In this document: piece after piece, positions 40,915 to 51,964 of the stretch
Numbering within the stretch: position 1 is the first letter of the stretch
Layout of the letters: each line of letters starts with the position of its first letter
DNA from: Pseudocercospora fijiensis CIRAD86
Lineage: Eukaryota; Ascomycota; Dothideomycetes; Mycosphaerellales; Mycosphaerellaceae
Direction of reading: 5' to 3'
DNA length: 64,000 bases
Assembly (NCBI RefSeq): GCF_000340215.1
Contig: NW_006921532.1
Coordinates: forward strand, 4,353,126-4,417,125
Program-made: the position numbers and the translations under genes
Notes under the pieces: model-generated
Seen by the model: the letters and a program-made list of their open reading frames with translations, nothing else
Databases searched by the model: none
Told to the model about the DNA's origin: nothing

Positions 40915-43900
40915 TCAAGTAAATGTCATCCGCTGCATTCTATTAGCCAGGCCATCGGACTGGGCGAGCGACGAGTCGGATTCATCATTATCGGTCGCTG
41001 CCTGCTCGCGTCGTGACTGTCGTAGAGTCGTTACATCATCGTCTTGTGGGGAGTTGAAGATGCTGCGGAACGCCGGTTCATTGCCGTGGGGACTGCCCTC
41101 TGCAGGAGGAGGATGAGGTCGTTTGCGATGTGGACTTGAAAGACCTTCAGTCTCCCGCAAGGCATCTTTTACTTTCCGCTTGAGACTGTTGACATATGGG
41201 ACAATGTGTCGGAGCGTCGCAGTATCAAACGGAACTTTTCGGTTGGTCAGGTAAGCGGACTGCGCTGCTGCTGGGTCTGTCGCGCTGCGTTTCGTCTGCA
41301 GCGCAGCAATCACGCTCTGCGCCACCAGCTCTGAGTCTTTGCGCGGCCTTGTGACTGCTGGTGTGCTTTGAGTTCCCAAGTTCGTCCTCGCCACCGCAGG
41401 TGAGCCGGCGAGCGAATTATCTTGTCCAGGTTGGTGCACCGAAGACTGGCGAGATCGCGCGCTGCCCTTGCTGGGAGTGGCGTCCTCGAACGCACTCATG
41501 TCGAACCCAGGCGAAGAAGGCGGTGTACGTCGTGGCTCCAATGTCTGTTCTTCGGTCTCCTGGTCGGCGAGCTCGATCATGGCGTCCACTTCTTGCCATG
41601 CGCGAGCGTAAGGCCCGGACAACATCTCCAGGGCAACCGCTCGAACGCGAAGCTCTTTCAATTCTTCGATTAAGAGTCCCCATTCTCGAAGCAGTCCTAT
41701 GTTAGCAACCACGTTCTGCTGCTGCTCTCGGATCGACCTGGGCACAAACATTTCGTGGCCGCTGTCAATCCGCTTCTCATCCTGCTCCAGATGTTGAACC
41801 ATCAATTGTGGCTCGTCAAAGTCGAAATCTTCATTCCAATCCTCAGTGACTCCTTTACTGCCCACGCCCCAGGTGCCAAATTTGTTGGCAACCACATTAT
41901 TGCGCTTCCCGTCGAGATCTGGCACCACGGGAACACTATGGCTGCGAGCGTGCATCCCGCTGACTGGCCGTCGACCGACTGGCCGGCTCCCACGGCTATC
42001 CTGATCCTTCTTTCCATGCACCGTTCTAGGCCGCGGAGGGGAGCGATTGGGATGGCTCGGGCTAGGCTGGGGTTCAGCCCAGTCAAATAAGCTCGCCTTC
42101 TCCATCGACGAGTACCCATTGCGTAGCGGCGTGGTGTTGGCTGACTGCGCGTAGGCAGGCCGCAAGGCTGGTCCAAATCGGAAGGGAGCTCCAGACGAAT
42201 ATGTTGCGCTGTTGAAGGAAGGCACAGAGGAGTGTTGCTGGATGCCCAGACCACGATTATCCTTCACATCATCCTCTTCAGCATCCCAGTCAATGTCATC
42301 CGGATCCGGCATAATTCCTAGGACCGGTGGAGAGGAAGTAAAGTTGTGCGAAACGCCATGTCGCGCTGATGGCGTAGATGTCACACTTCTATTGCGAACC
42401 GACCGCACGGGTGTTGTAAGAACGCTCTCCTCTTCTTCGATTGTACTGTAGCGTCCGTTATGCTCGTGACCATCACTAAGGAAGTCCCTCAGCTTTGTGC
42501 TCCGTCCGGACGAGAAGGTCGGAGGGGATTCGTCGAAAATGGTCTCGATGTGTGGCCCCCGACGGCCAGAGCTGCTGCGTGTTGTTCGAGTGGGAAATGA
42601 ATCATAGTAGCTTTCACTTTGATAATCAGTGCTGTTGTCACCTGCGGATCGATATTCGCTATCAGAACCAACTGTAGACGTGACCTCTGAATGAGCTCCA
42701 GAGATTCGCGTGGTGTTCGATGCAGAGGCTGAAGCTATTGGGAGTGGTAGCCGATAGTGATCTGGCGTTGCACTCCGGGACGGTGGTTCGGAAATGCGCG
42801 ACTGATCATAGGTGTAATCCAGGCCTGAGTCTTCAATGCCCAGATTCAGGTCAATTTCGTAGGGCGGGATGCTGCTTGATGAGGAGTAGACGCTGCGCCG
42901 CGAGGTTGCTGGATCTGTAAGGCCTCGACGCTTCGCTGGACGTTCGACATCAAGTCCAGTCAATCTGCTGGCATTGATTCCCATGGACACTTGAGGTTCA
43001 GAAACCACTCTGGGTCTGGACTTGCGCAAAGATTTCGATGACCAAGGACGACCTTTGCTAGTAGACGGACGTCTCCACAACGGGTGTGGTCCGGTAGACA
43101 GTAAGTCACCAATCGAGAAAGACCTTCGTGGAGACGCGGCTGCCTCGAAATGGGCAACTTGGGAAGGAAATGGCGAAGAAGCCGAACTTGCTGCCATTTT
43201 GGGGTTTGCATCGAGCTCATACTCACTGAGGCTGTCATCGAGCTCTACGTCGGCACGATGCACCACGTCCTTCGTCGAAACAAGAGTCGGAGTGTACCTT
43301 CGATCAGGGTAGACTCTCCGTACGGGATTGGGAATGCTCGTAGATCGACGACGCTTGGCCGGATGTATTTGCTCCGGAGCGATGCGAGGCGTAAAGTATG
43401 GCCGCCATTGAGCATTGCGAGACTGTGGAGCGCCAGGTGCATTTGGGAAATCAATGTTACTGTCAGAACCAGAGAGTCCGTCCTTCAGCGGAGTGGAACG
43501 TTGATGACTCGTGAGAGGTCTTCGAAACACGGGAATCCGAGAGCCTGATCCTGGAGTGGAGCCATTGGCGCTATGCAACGAGGAAGAGCGCTTGACGAGC
43601 TTGTTGGGTGGCAGGGCGGGCAGTTGGAGCTGGGTGTTGTCTGGCCATATGGGGGTGGTCGAGCCTGACTGCGATATGGCGTACGATCCGTTGGTGTAAG
43701 AGACAGCAGCCGAGCCGGGGCGAGACGAGGGCGTCCGACTGGAGTCGCGTGAGGTGGAAAGACTGCTAGACAGGCGGCGCAACCAGGTGGTGTTTGGCGT
43801 CAGGCCTCCGCTGTGCCTGTCAAACGCTGCTGCCGGTGTTGGTGTCCCTCTGCCTTCGCCATTGCGCTCGTCAGCCCTCCGGGACCGTTCCATGCCTGAG

Positions 43901-44259
43901 CCAAAGCCTGAAGTCGAGGGTGTCAAGCTGTATCTCTTCTGCGCTAGCTTGGTGGTGCTGGCGGCGCGTGAGCGGGCATGGTGAGTGTTTTCGCTGGCCA
44001 GACGCCGTGGCTGAGCGGGCGAGTAGGCAAAAGGCGTGGACAGAGGGTTGCGGGCGTGCGGGAGGGTGGTGTCGAGATGGTACGTCGCGGCGAAGGTGGC
44101 AGTAGTCATGCCGGTGCGGGTGCGAACGGGGATATCCTCACAGTCGCTGGTGTCGTTGTCGTTGGTATCCCGGTGCGCGACAGCCAGACCAACGCTCGAC
44201 AAGGCGATGTTGGTGGTAAGTGAAGCGACTGAAGCGACAGTGGACGACACAGTGCTCAT
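40915..44259 (-). CDS. 1114-residue disordered protein
   Basis: A single intronless frame starting MSTVSSTVASVASLTTN. It is dominated by Ser, Arg, Pro and Thr low complexity, with no membrane helix or enzymatic motif. Islands of order are an acidic/aromatic patch near residue 805 (EDWNEDFDFDEPQL) and a helical region directly after it (NVVANIGLLREWGLLIEELK, then ELRVRAVALEMLSG). A basic C-terminal helix NSLKRKVKDALRETEG lies near the end. The D/W/F patch plus helix recalls GAP-scaffold proteins of the septation network (Byr4/Bfa1), but I cannot establish this from sequence alone. Its length with no internal stop argues strongly that it is real. Confidence 0.75.
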   Translation of the reverse strand: MSTVSSTVASVASLTTNIALSSVGLAVAHRDTNDNDTSDCEDIPVRTRTGMTTATFAATYHLDTTLPHARNPLSTPFAYSPAQPRRLASENTHHARSRAASTTKLAQKRYSLTPSTSGFGSGMERSRRADERNGEGRGTPTPAAAFDRHSGGLTPNTTWLRRLSSSLSTSRDSSRTPSSRPGSAAVSYTNGSYAISQSGSTTPIWPDNTQLQLPALPPNKLVKRSSSLHSANGSTPGSGSRIPVFRRPLTSHQRSTPLKDGLSGSDSNIDFPNAPGAPQSRNAQWRPYFTPRIAPEQIHPAKRRRSTSIPNPVRRVYPDRRYTPTLVSTKDVVHRADVELDDSLSEYELDANPKMAASSASSPFPSQVAHFEAAASPRRSFSIGDLLSTGPHPLWRRPSTSKGRPWSSKSLRKSRPRVVSEPQVSMGINASRLTGLDVERPAKRRGLTDPATSRRSVYSSSSSIPPYEIDLNLGIEDSGLDYTYDQSRISEPPSRSATPDHYRLPLPIASASASNTTRISGAHSEVTSTVGSDSEYRSAGDNSTDYQSESYYDSFPTRTTRSSSGRRGPHIETIFDESPPTFSSGRSTKLRDFLSDGHEHNGRYSTIEEEESVLTTPVRSVRNRSVTSTPSARHGVSHNFTSSPPVLGIMPDPDDIDWDAEEDDVKDNRGLGIQQHSSVPSFNSATYSSGAPFRFGPALRPAYAQSANTTPLRNGYSSMEKASLFDWAEPQPSPSHPNRSPPRPRTVHGKKDQDSRGSRPVGRRPVSGMHARSHSVPVVPDLDGKRNNVVANKFGTWGVGSKGVTEDWNEDFDFDEPQLMVQHLEQDEKRIDSGHEMFVPRSIREQQQNVVANIGLLREWGLLIEELKELRVRAVALEMLSGPYARAWQEVDAMIELADQETEEQTLEPRRTPPSSPGFDMSAFEDATPSKGSARSRQSSVHQPGQDNSLAGSPAVARTNLGTQSTPAVTRPRKDSELVAQSVIAALQTKRSATDPAAAQSAYLTNRKVPFDTATLRHIVPYVNSLKRKVKDALRETEGLSSPHRKRPHPPPAEGSPHGNEPAFRSIFNSPQDDDVTTLRQSRREQAATDNDESDSSLAQSDGLANRMQRMTFT

Positions 44260-45464
44260 CTCATTCCACTGGTATGAGACGCGAGATAAACATGTCTAGC
44301 CGCCTGCACCCAGCTCTGTTTCACGAGCGACCGGCCGACGTACTGGAGTCAGTCAGGTAAGGTGCCTTTTTAGTAGGCTCAAGGCTGTAGAAGAGACAAC
44401 CCTGTGGCGCGAACAGTACTAAGTACGGGACTAGAGTGGTGAGGTCGCCAGGGTGGACTGCGGAGCGGTTGTGTGTCTAAAAAGGCAATAATTAATGTCT
44501 CGCACAGCGCAACAACGGCACCACGGCTGGACCTCGCATTCTCTAGCTTCAGATCTAATAAGACTGCCTCTGCCTCTGGCCAACATGATGCCTCCGTCAC
44601 CGACACCCAGTCCTCGCTTGCGTGCAGGTCTGAGACTCTGAGAGCTATGCCTCGCTCGCTCACTACTACTGCGTGTACCACAAGCATGCTCGTCTCCAGG
44701 CGGCACGCTGCCTCCGCGAGACGCAAACAATTCTTTCCCAGGCCCCCCGAGCTCAGTCTCTATTCTATACGAGACGCCAGCATCAGCACCATCCTGTTCT
44801 TGCCAGATCGGCCGCCCCGTGCTTCATAAAGTCTACAAGCGTCGACCCACTCGATGGCACAGAACCACTGCCAAAGTCGCTCTGGACTGAGAGGCTGATG
44901 GGAGTATCCTGGTTCGCGTATCGACCGTTTCTCAGTACCAGCCGACGGATAAGGACATGTCACGCATCGCATTCGCTACGTTGCGCGCTGCTCTCGAATG
45001 ATGCCAGCAACCGGGCCCACGGACTATGACACTGCATGAGGCGTCGACGATGCGTATTATCATTGTCCCGTCTGCTGCACGCTCTAATCACTGTGCAGGA
45101 CGGCCGCCCAGAATTCAAGGTCTTGCGCAAGTTCAACAAATAATAATACATGTCGCCAAGGGCCGGATCATAGGAGGATCGCGTTTGACGATCTAGTTCT
45201 AGCGCCGCGCTGTGGCACGCGCGCGCTATATCGTGACCCTCGTACTGTACTAAGTTCGTAGCGAGACATGAGATGGCCATGATGAACCAGCGTGTGCTCT
45301 GCTGGCGTCGATTGTAAAACTTCAACGTGTCACTGTTGACCAGCAACTCCCGTCTGACATGGCATTATCAACAGCAAGGGTGTTCATTGTGCTACCATCG
45401 CATCAGTCACGAAACATGTCTTTATGGATCCCTGCAATACTGCAATTATAGCGGATCTTCTGCA
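44260..45464. other. Intergenic up to the MULE
   Basis: A 1.2-kb stretch of host-like composition. Several 60-130-codon frames overlap on both strands without domains. Upstream region of the 1114-residue gene. Confidence 0.4.
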
Positions 45465-45473
45465 AGGGCCGCC
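45465..45473. repeat. MULE target-site duplication, left
   Basis: AGGGCCGCC, repeated exactly at 48,759-48,767 on the other side of the element. Nine bp is the typical duplication length for Mutator-like transposition. Confidence 0.88.
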
Positions 45474-45516
45474 CCTGGCACTTATACCGAGCCCCAGCTG
45501 CCCGCCCGAGCCCCAG
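45474..45516 (+). repeat. MULE left terminal inverted repeat
   Basis: Begins CCTGGCACTTATACCGAGCC. Forty bases are identical to the inverse complement of the right end, 43 with one mismatch. Confidence 0.93.
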
Positions 45517-48250
45517 CAATACAGTGGATTATGGAATCCGCTGTTCCTAATAAAATCGCGTGTAGAAGCGATAATCTAATCCCCGCAACCATCTCCGACC
45601 GGGCAACTACACTACCGCTAGCTATGAAGCCAAAGATTGTTAGCAAATTAGTAGTATAGCAAAATTTAAGGTATTATTAGTTGCTATCTACTTAGATCTA
45701 AGCGGGTTACGACCTACGGCCTTGTAACTACGTAATGCTATATATACTAGCTTATACTAATCCCTCTGTTGCTAACTAGCCTGCTACTATATATAATACT
45801 GCTACTAAGTAAACTAATAGTACTATTACTATAGTACCTAGTAGTAAAGTAGCCGTCCTATTAGCTATATAAGCGGCTATTATTATTGTTGCTAGTACTA
45901 GTAGTGTTGCTAAGCAGCCTATCGTTGTTACTGTTCTAATAACGCCGCCTACTATTACTAATTGCGCTATTCTTTACGCACTCGAAGCTTATTTAGTTCT
46001 TGCTATAGAAGGTCTATCTCGGAGGGAGGTTAAGGAGGTTATAGTTTAACCGGAAGTGCTTCTTAACGTAGATTATAGTACTCGAAGCCTTAAGGGTAGT
46101 AGGCAGGTCTATATAGACGGTTAGCCTTCTAGCAAGGGCACTACTATATACGGCACTAGCTCTTTATATACTTATAGTGCTTAGTAACCCTCGTACGAAG
46201 CTAAGTAAGTAAGACTCTAGGTTCTAATATAAAGTCCGTAGTCCTTACTATCGCTATCTTCTGCTTCTTAGTAACTATAGTCTTATTTAGGTCGTCTAAT
46301 TCTCGAGCCGTTGCTATACGCTTTATCGAGTATAGTGTCGCTCCGCCGGTTATAGGTTTACGGTTGCTATATACTATTATAGGCTCTCGTAAACGTACGA
46401 GCTTCGAGAAGTCGATAAACTAGTAAGCGTAGAAGTAAGAAGGTAATAGTACCGTACGGCTTCTACCTATCTCGAGAAGGCGTATAATCTCGTGCTTATA
46501 AGGATAGCTATACGTCTTAGTAAGATAGTTATTATAGGTGCATTAAACGCAGCTATACGAGAAGCCTAAATGCTTAATCTCGTTGCTATTGTCGTTAGTC
46601 GTAGTCCTAAGAAGGGCTATAGTACGTATATAGAGCTACTATACTTCGAGAAGACAATAGTCGCTTATAACGCGAGAGACACTTGCCTAAAATAGCTTAA
46701 CGATTGCCTTATTATAGCGCTTTAGGTTCTCGGCAAGTGCGTAGCGACGGCGGTCGTAACCCTTATTCTACTACTTAATTAGTGCCTCGAAGAGCGTAAA
46801 GATATCGTAGCGACTGCTATAGTTAAGCTAGAGTTTAATACGTCTATAGTAGGACTCGACTCGAGAGGTTGTCTTATAGCTAAAGTATAGTACTTCGTTA
46901 GTTTAGCAGTCGACTATTCGTTACTTATAGCGCTACTAATTCTTATAGAGATAGGCCTTAAATATAGGATAGACGTTGTCTAATTTAATAACGTTGTTGT
47001 TAAACTCGGCCTCGGTTTAACTATAAATAGTATAGACAAATAGCTTTATAAACTAGTTAGTTAAAGGGCTATTAGTCTAGCCGCTATTGTCGTCGTCCTT
47101 AACCTATCTAAATTCGCCGCGTTCTTTACGTACTCGAGCGAGTATATCTTACTATAGATGCTAGTTACAAACGATATTCTTAGAACTAGGAAATATCTCT
47201 TAATAAGCTAGTATTAAAGCCTCTTTACGGTTAGTACCGATAACAATTAGCATAGCGCAACTAGCGGCTTTAAAGGCTTATTTAATAGATGTAAGAAGTT
47301 ATATAAAATCGGCCTTATTAGGCTTCGGACGGACAAGGCCGATACCGAGCTTAATCGTATCGTTTAACGGTCTAGTAGCGACTATATCTAATAACTCGAG
47401 GTTGTATAAGTTAGTCGAATACGTAGTGTCTAGAATAAGCGTATATAGTGTCCGCTTAAAGGCCTTAATTAAGACTGGATAAAGAGCTACTATAGATTTA
47501 ATAGCGCTATTAGGTCTAGTTTGAATGTCCTTATAGATATCGTATTCTTCGAGCAATTTAACTATCTGCTCGGCCTAATTAGCTTCTCGTCGTACGTTAA
47601 GGTTTCGAAGCTAAGAGATGTTATATAGGTCTTATAGTTTAATAATAACACTACGGCCTCGGAAATAGGCTATTATCTTAGAGGTTAGTATTCGTACGGA
47701 CTAAAGCCGTTCTAATTGCTCGAGGAAGTTAGCCGTTCTTAAGCGGCTTCTATAGACAGTAAGGCTAATAACGTCGTTAGGTCTATAATTATAGCAATAG
47801 TAAGCTTCTTTACTCGAATAGCGGATAGTCTAGCTACTAGAAGGGTTAGAAGGGTCGATAGCAACGGCGTAGAAGTAGAACTAACACCCTATCTTCTTAG
47901 TTATTGTCTTCCTTCGAGTCGTATTCTACGTCCTTTTATTAGGCTAACTAAAGCACCTATAGATATAGAGATAGCGATATTTAATACCTTTACTGTTCTT
48001 CCGCGGCTTCTACTCCTTAAACTCGTACCCCTTTACCTTTCTAAACTCTTCCTATATATACTTCTTAAGCGCTATATACGATATAAAGTCGACTTCGCGA
48101 GATATTAGCCTATAGGGGAGCACTTTCTTCGAGAATAGGTACTTCTACGGCCTTAGAGAGACTAATCGATATTTAGGTAGAGATATACGCTCGCGCGGCA
48201 GCGATAGTAAGCGCGAGCGGCCTCGAATACATATCTCTAAGACAAATTAA

Positions 48251-48410
48251 ACCTCTTCCTACGACTCGATAACTACCGCCGAGAGCGCGCCTTCTACCTC
48301 TATTTCTACCTCTTCCTACGACTTAATAACTACCGCCGAAGGCGCGTCTTCTACCTCTATTTCTACCTCTTCCTACGACTTAATAACTACTACCGCCGAA
48401 GGCGCGCCTT
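48251..48410. repeat. 57-bp minisatellite inside the MULE
   Basis: Copies start at 48,251, 48,308 and 48,365 with ACCTCTTCCTACGACT. The period of 57 equals 19 codons, so the repeats would have kept the minus-strand transposase frame. The third copy carries a small TAC insertion. Confidence 0.88.
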
Positions 48411-48715
48411 CTACCGCCGCTAAAGGCGCGCCTTCTACTACTACTACCGCCGCCTCGTTACTACTACCGCTAGCGATAATATTATCGAGAAACTCGTCGT
48501 ACGATAGAGATTTAGCTATTTTCGATAGATACTAGTAATCTACTATAAAAGGGGGAAGAAATGCGAATTTTAGGTCTACGGTAGAATTCGAGGCGTAACT
48601 TCCTAGGTAACGCGCTCCGCGCCTATTAACAATACTAACTAAGAATAGATATAATATATAATAGGTAGAAACAGCACGTAATCTCATTCAGCGCGATTCT
48701 ATATTAGTATATCCA

Positions 48716-48758
48716 CTAGGGCTCGGGCGGGCAGCTGGGGCTCGGTATAAGTGCCAGG
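48716..48758 (-). repeat. MULE right terminal inverted repeat
   Basis: Inverse complement of the left terminus. Followed immediately by the right AGGGCCGCC duplication at 48,759-48,767. Confidence 0.93.
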
Positions 48759-48767
48759 AGGGCCGCC

Positions 48768-49656
48768 AGCGCGGGAGGGCTGGCTGGATGGCGTACCCTT
48801 TGCTTGCCCGATTCAGATGTCACACAAGATGGACCGTCCGCTGCTTAATATGAGACACAGAAGTGACGCAACTTGTCGCGGTGAAAGCGCTGGCTTGACA
48901 ATCATGAGGCACTGGAAGCAAGGAGGCATATTGTGTGGACTCAGCAACACCGTGCAATGCCAATACCATGCGTCAAATCGACTCACACTCGACGATTATT
49001 ACTGTTGAATCATAGCCGTGGCAGAGCATTTAGGCTTTGGCCAGGGTCAATTGTTGTAGACCACACAAACTTGACTGCCCACGAAGTCTATGCGCCCGCC
49101 GACAGGTTTGACAAGACGATCTGACTCACGCGTCACAAAGATCATGCACGTCTGATGTGAGTATTTGGTGTTGAAGTCTGCACTTCAGGAGACGGTGTGA
49201 GCGAGAAGTTGCGGAGGCACCTGGGCTAGCAGTGCTGTAACAGACCGCCACGACTTTCTTCGACCTGCCCTGCCTTGGGGGCCCCAGCCGGCCGCTTGTT
49301 GCCCAGATTCGCCGTCTCTGTCCCTCGATTGGACACTGAAGCCTCTGAGAACACAAGCATTTCCCTGCCAAGTGCCTTCATTAAGAGCAGCCCACCGACG
49401 CAGGAGGACACGGGCGAGAAAGTCCGCGCCCAGTCGCGTTGTTGCCCGCCAGATACCGCTGTGGAGGCGTGATCATCAAATTTTGACGACCGGACGCCTG
49501 ATGAGCGCCGCCATTTGTGCTTTCCGGCCACGCTCGGGATTGTCAAAGCCGGACTGCACTGCTTCTCACCTTCCACGGACCAGGTTGCGCTGGTTTCGAC
49601 AAGCGACACGTCACATTTGTTCGGTGTGGTCAGTGAGCAACGCCTTCGACATCAAG
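48768..49656. other. Intergenic upstream of GCN20
   Basis: An 889-bp region between the MULE duplication and the GCN20 start codon. The frame ending in GCN20 is open back to 49,372, but the leader is not conserved. Probably promoter and 5' UTR. Confidence 0.45.
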
Positions 49657-51964
49657 ATGCAAGCAGAAATTCGTGCACAGCTGCCCGACGTCGATTCCGT
49701 CGTGGTCGAATATGCTGCTGGCTACTTGAACCATGCCGCTCGTCAATTCAATGCGGAGAGCGATCCTCTTGCAGACGCAGCAGCGGTGATCACCCAGCTG
49801 CTGCTGTCTGCATCAGGGGATCTGTCTGGTGAGAATGAGACGTCTGTCCACACCCTGGTCGAGAAATTTGTGTCTCGCCTCGCAAGTGAGCATGGTGTGG
49901 ATGGCGAACGGCGGCAGCAAGCCCCTTCTGCCAGAAAACTTGACCAGGCACTGCAGGTTGGCTCACAACGAAACATTTCCACCACACTTGGCCTTACAGG
50001 CAATGCGGTTGACTTGGAATCCGCCAATACCCGAAAGGTCGAGTCTCGTGTCGATAAGAAGAAGCTCGAAAAGGCCGAGCGCAAGCTACGCGCAAAGCAG
50101 GACAAGAAAGTCTTCAAAACCGTTGAGTATGAAGCTTCTCGATTACTTGACCAACCGGATGAGCAGCAGTCGTACGAAGAGTTCTTCATGGCTGTCAATC
50201 CGCTCCAGATGGGTGCAGATGCGCAGTCTAAGAGTAAGGATATCAAGGTCGATGGAATTGACATTTCCATTGGGGGCAAGCGTATCTTGTCAGACACCAG
50301 CTTGACCCTTGCATATGGTCGTAGGTACGGTCTGGTTGGTCAGAATGGCATCGGTAAATCTACATTGCTCAGAGCACTCAGCAAGCGTGAGGTGTCCATT
50401 CCTACGCACATATCCATCCTGCACGTCGAGCAAGAAATTACTGGCGATGACACTCCTGCGCTCCAGGCCGTGCTTGATGCTGACGTGTGGCGGAAGCACC
50501 TACTCAAGGAACAAGATAAAATTTCCAAGGAACTTGCAGAGCTTGAAGCGGAACGATCTTCTATGGCCGACACATCTGCAGATGCAGCCAGGTTGGACAA
50601 GCAGCGCGAAGGTCTAGACACGACGCTCAGTGATGTTCAAGGGAAGCTGGCCGAGATGGAGTCCGACAAAGCTGAATCGAGAGCAGCTAGCATTCTGGCA
50701 GGTCTTGGCTTCTCACATGAAAGGCAGCAATACGCCACGAAGACATTCTCCGGAGGATGGCGCATGCGTCTCGCTCTTGCAAGAGCCCTGTTTTGCGAGC
50801 CTGATCTTCTCTTACTTGACGAACCTTCGGTAAGTGCTACTCATAATGTCGATGAAGGCCCATGCTGACCCGTGCCCTCACAGAATATGCTTGATGTACC
50901 GTCTATTACCTTCTTGTCGAACTACCTTCAAGGATACCCCAGCACAGTATTGGTTGTCTCCCACGATAGAGCTTTCCTGAACGAAGTCGCAACCGACATC
51001 ATCCACCAGCATTCCGAACGTCTGGACTACTACAAGGGCGCCAACTTTGACTCGTTCTATGCCACAAAAGAGGAGCGCCGAAAGACTGCTAAGCGGGAAT
51101 ATGAGAAGCAGATGGCAGAGCGTGCGCATCTGCAAACCTTCATCGACAAGTTCAGATACAATGCCGCCAAGTCCTCCGAAGCTCAGTCTCGCATCAAAAA
51201 GCTGGAGAAGATGCCTGTTGAAGATGCCTGTTCTTGAGGCGCCAGAGGCGGAGTACAGTGTTCATTTCAAGTTCCCTGAAGTCGAGAAGCTCTCGCCACC
51301 TAACGTCAGCTTCGGCTACAGCAAGGACAAGATACTACTGAAGAATGTGGATCTAGATGTGCAGCTTGATTCTCGAATAGGAATTGTTGGTCCTAATGGA
51401 GCAGGAAAGACCACGGCGCTCAAGTTGCTGATAGGTGCACTGTCACCGACTTCTGGTCTGATCTCTCAGAATCCGCGATTGAGGATTGGCTTCTTCGCGC
51501 AGCACCACGTCGATGCACTAGATCTGAACGCTAGCGCTGTCGGCTTCATGACGCAGAAGTACCCGGGCAAATCCGACGAAGAGTACAGGCGTCACCTGGG
51601 AGCATTTGGTATCACTGGCATGACTGGCCTCCAAAAGATGGGACTGCTGTCTGGAGGCCAAAAATCGCGTGTTGCATTTGCCTGCTTAGGACTGGCAAAT
51701 CCTCACATACTAGTGCTTGACGAGCCTAGCAACCACCTTGATATCGAAGCTATGGATGCCCTCAGCACTGCTCTTCAGAATTTCGAAGGAGGTGTGCTAA
51801 TGGTATCCCACGACGTCACTATGCTGCAAAATGTTTGCACTAGCTTGTGGGTTTGTGACAATGGTTCTATCGAGCATTTCGAAGGCACTGTAAAGGACTA
51901 TAAGCGGCGCATCACTGCCCAAGCGGCAGCTGCTGGACAGGCTGGTGTGGTCGTTCAGCACTAG
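49657..51964 (+). CDS. GCN20: GCN20-type ABC-F ATPase, frame broken by a 13-bp duplication
   Basis: Gcn20 works with Gcn1 on ribosomes to activate kinase Gcn2 in amino-acid starvation. Exons are 49657-50829 and 50884-51964 (54-nt GTAAGT..CACAG intron). The Gcn20-specific N-terminus (PDVDSVVVEYAAGYL) is present. The first ABC domain has Walker A GQNGIGKST, signature FSGGWRMRLALARAL and the atypical Walker B continuation LLLDEPSNMLDVPS found in Gcn20. The second domain has GPNGAGKTT, LLSGGQKSRVAFA and LDEPSNHLDIEA. At 51,207-51,232 the 13-mer GAAGATGCCTGTT is duplicated in tandem and shifts the frame. Translation would stop at 51,235-51,237, after KLEKMPVEDACS, losing the second ATPase domain. 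With a single 13-mer the length would be about 746 residues, near yeast Gcn20. Either a real mutation or an assembly error. Confidence 0.88.
51207..51232 (+). repeat. 13-bp tandem duplication causing a frameshift
   Basis: GAAGATGCCTGTT at 51,207-51,219 is repeated exactly at 51,220-51,232. The copy number two shifts the GCN20 reading frame by one base. The interval is too short to be an intron. Confidence 0.95.

Larger units (their letters stand above)
45474..48758 (-). mobile_element. RIP-inactivated Mutator-like element (MULE)
   Basis: A 3285-bp DNA transposon with 40-bp perfect inverted termini and a 9-bp duplication. The minus strand encodes a decayed MULE transposase. A surviving open segment (47,556-47,299) reads LILDTTYSTNLYNLELLDIV, matching the MULE core (DxTYxTNxxxxPL) with the first catalytic Asp. 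A FAR1-like N-terminal part lies near 48,000-48,180 on the minus strand (VDFISYIALKKYI). A degenerate Cys/His SWIM-like block lies near 46,500-46,560 (HLGFSYSC..). Stops are mostly TAG from CAG/TGG. An internal 57-bp minisatellite lies near the N-terminal coding end. Same superfamily as fungal Hop elements. Confidence 0.9.

Noticed and set aside
47299..47556. 85-codon open frame as a stand-alone gene
   Set aside because: It is the surviving core of the MULE transposase, with stops on both sides.
50830..51240. Explaining the GCN20 frameshift with an extra intron
   Set aside because: The surplus is only 13 bp of exact duplication and coding similarity is continuous on both sides, so no intron of normal length fits.
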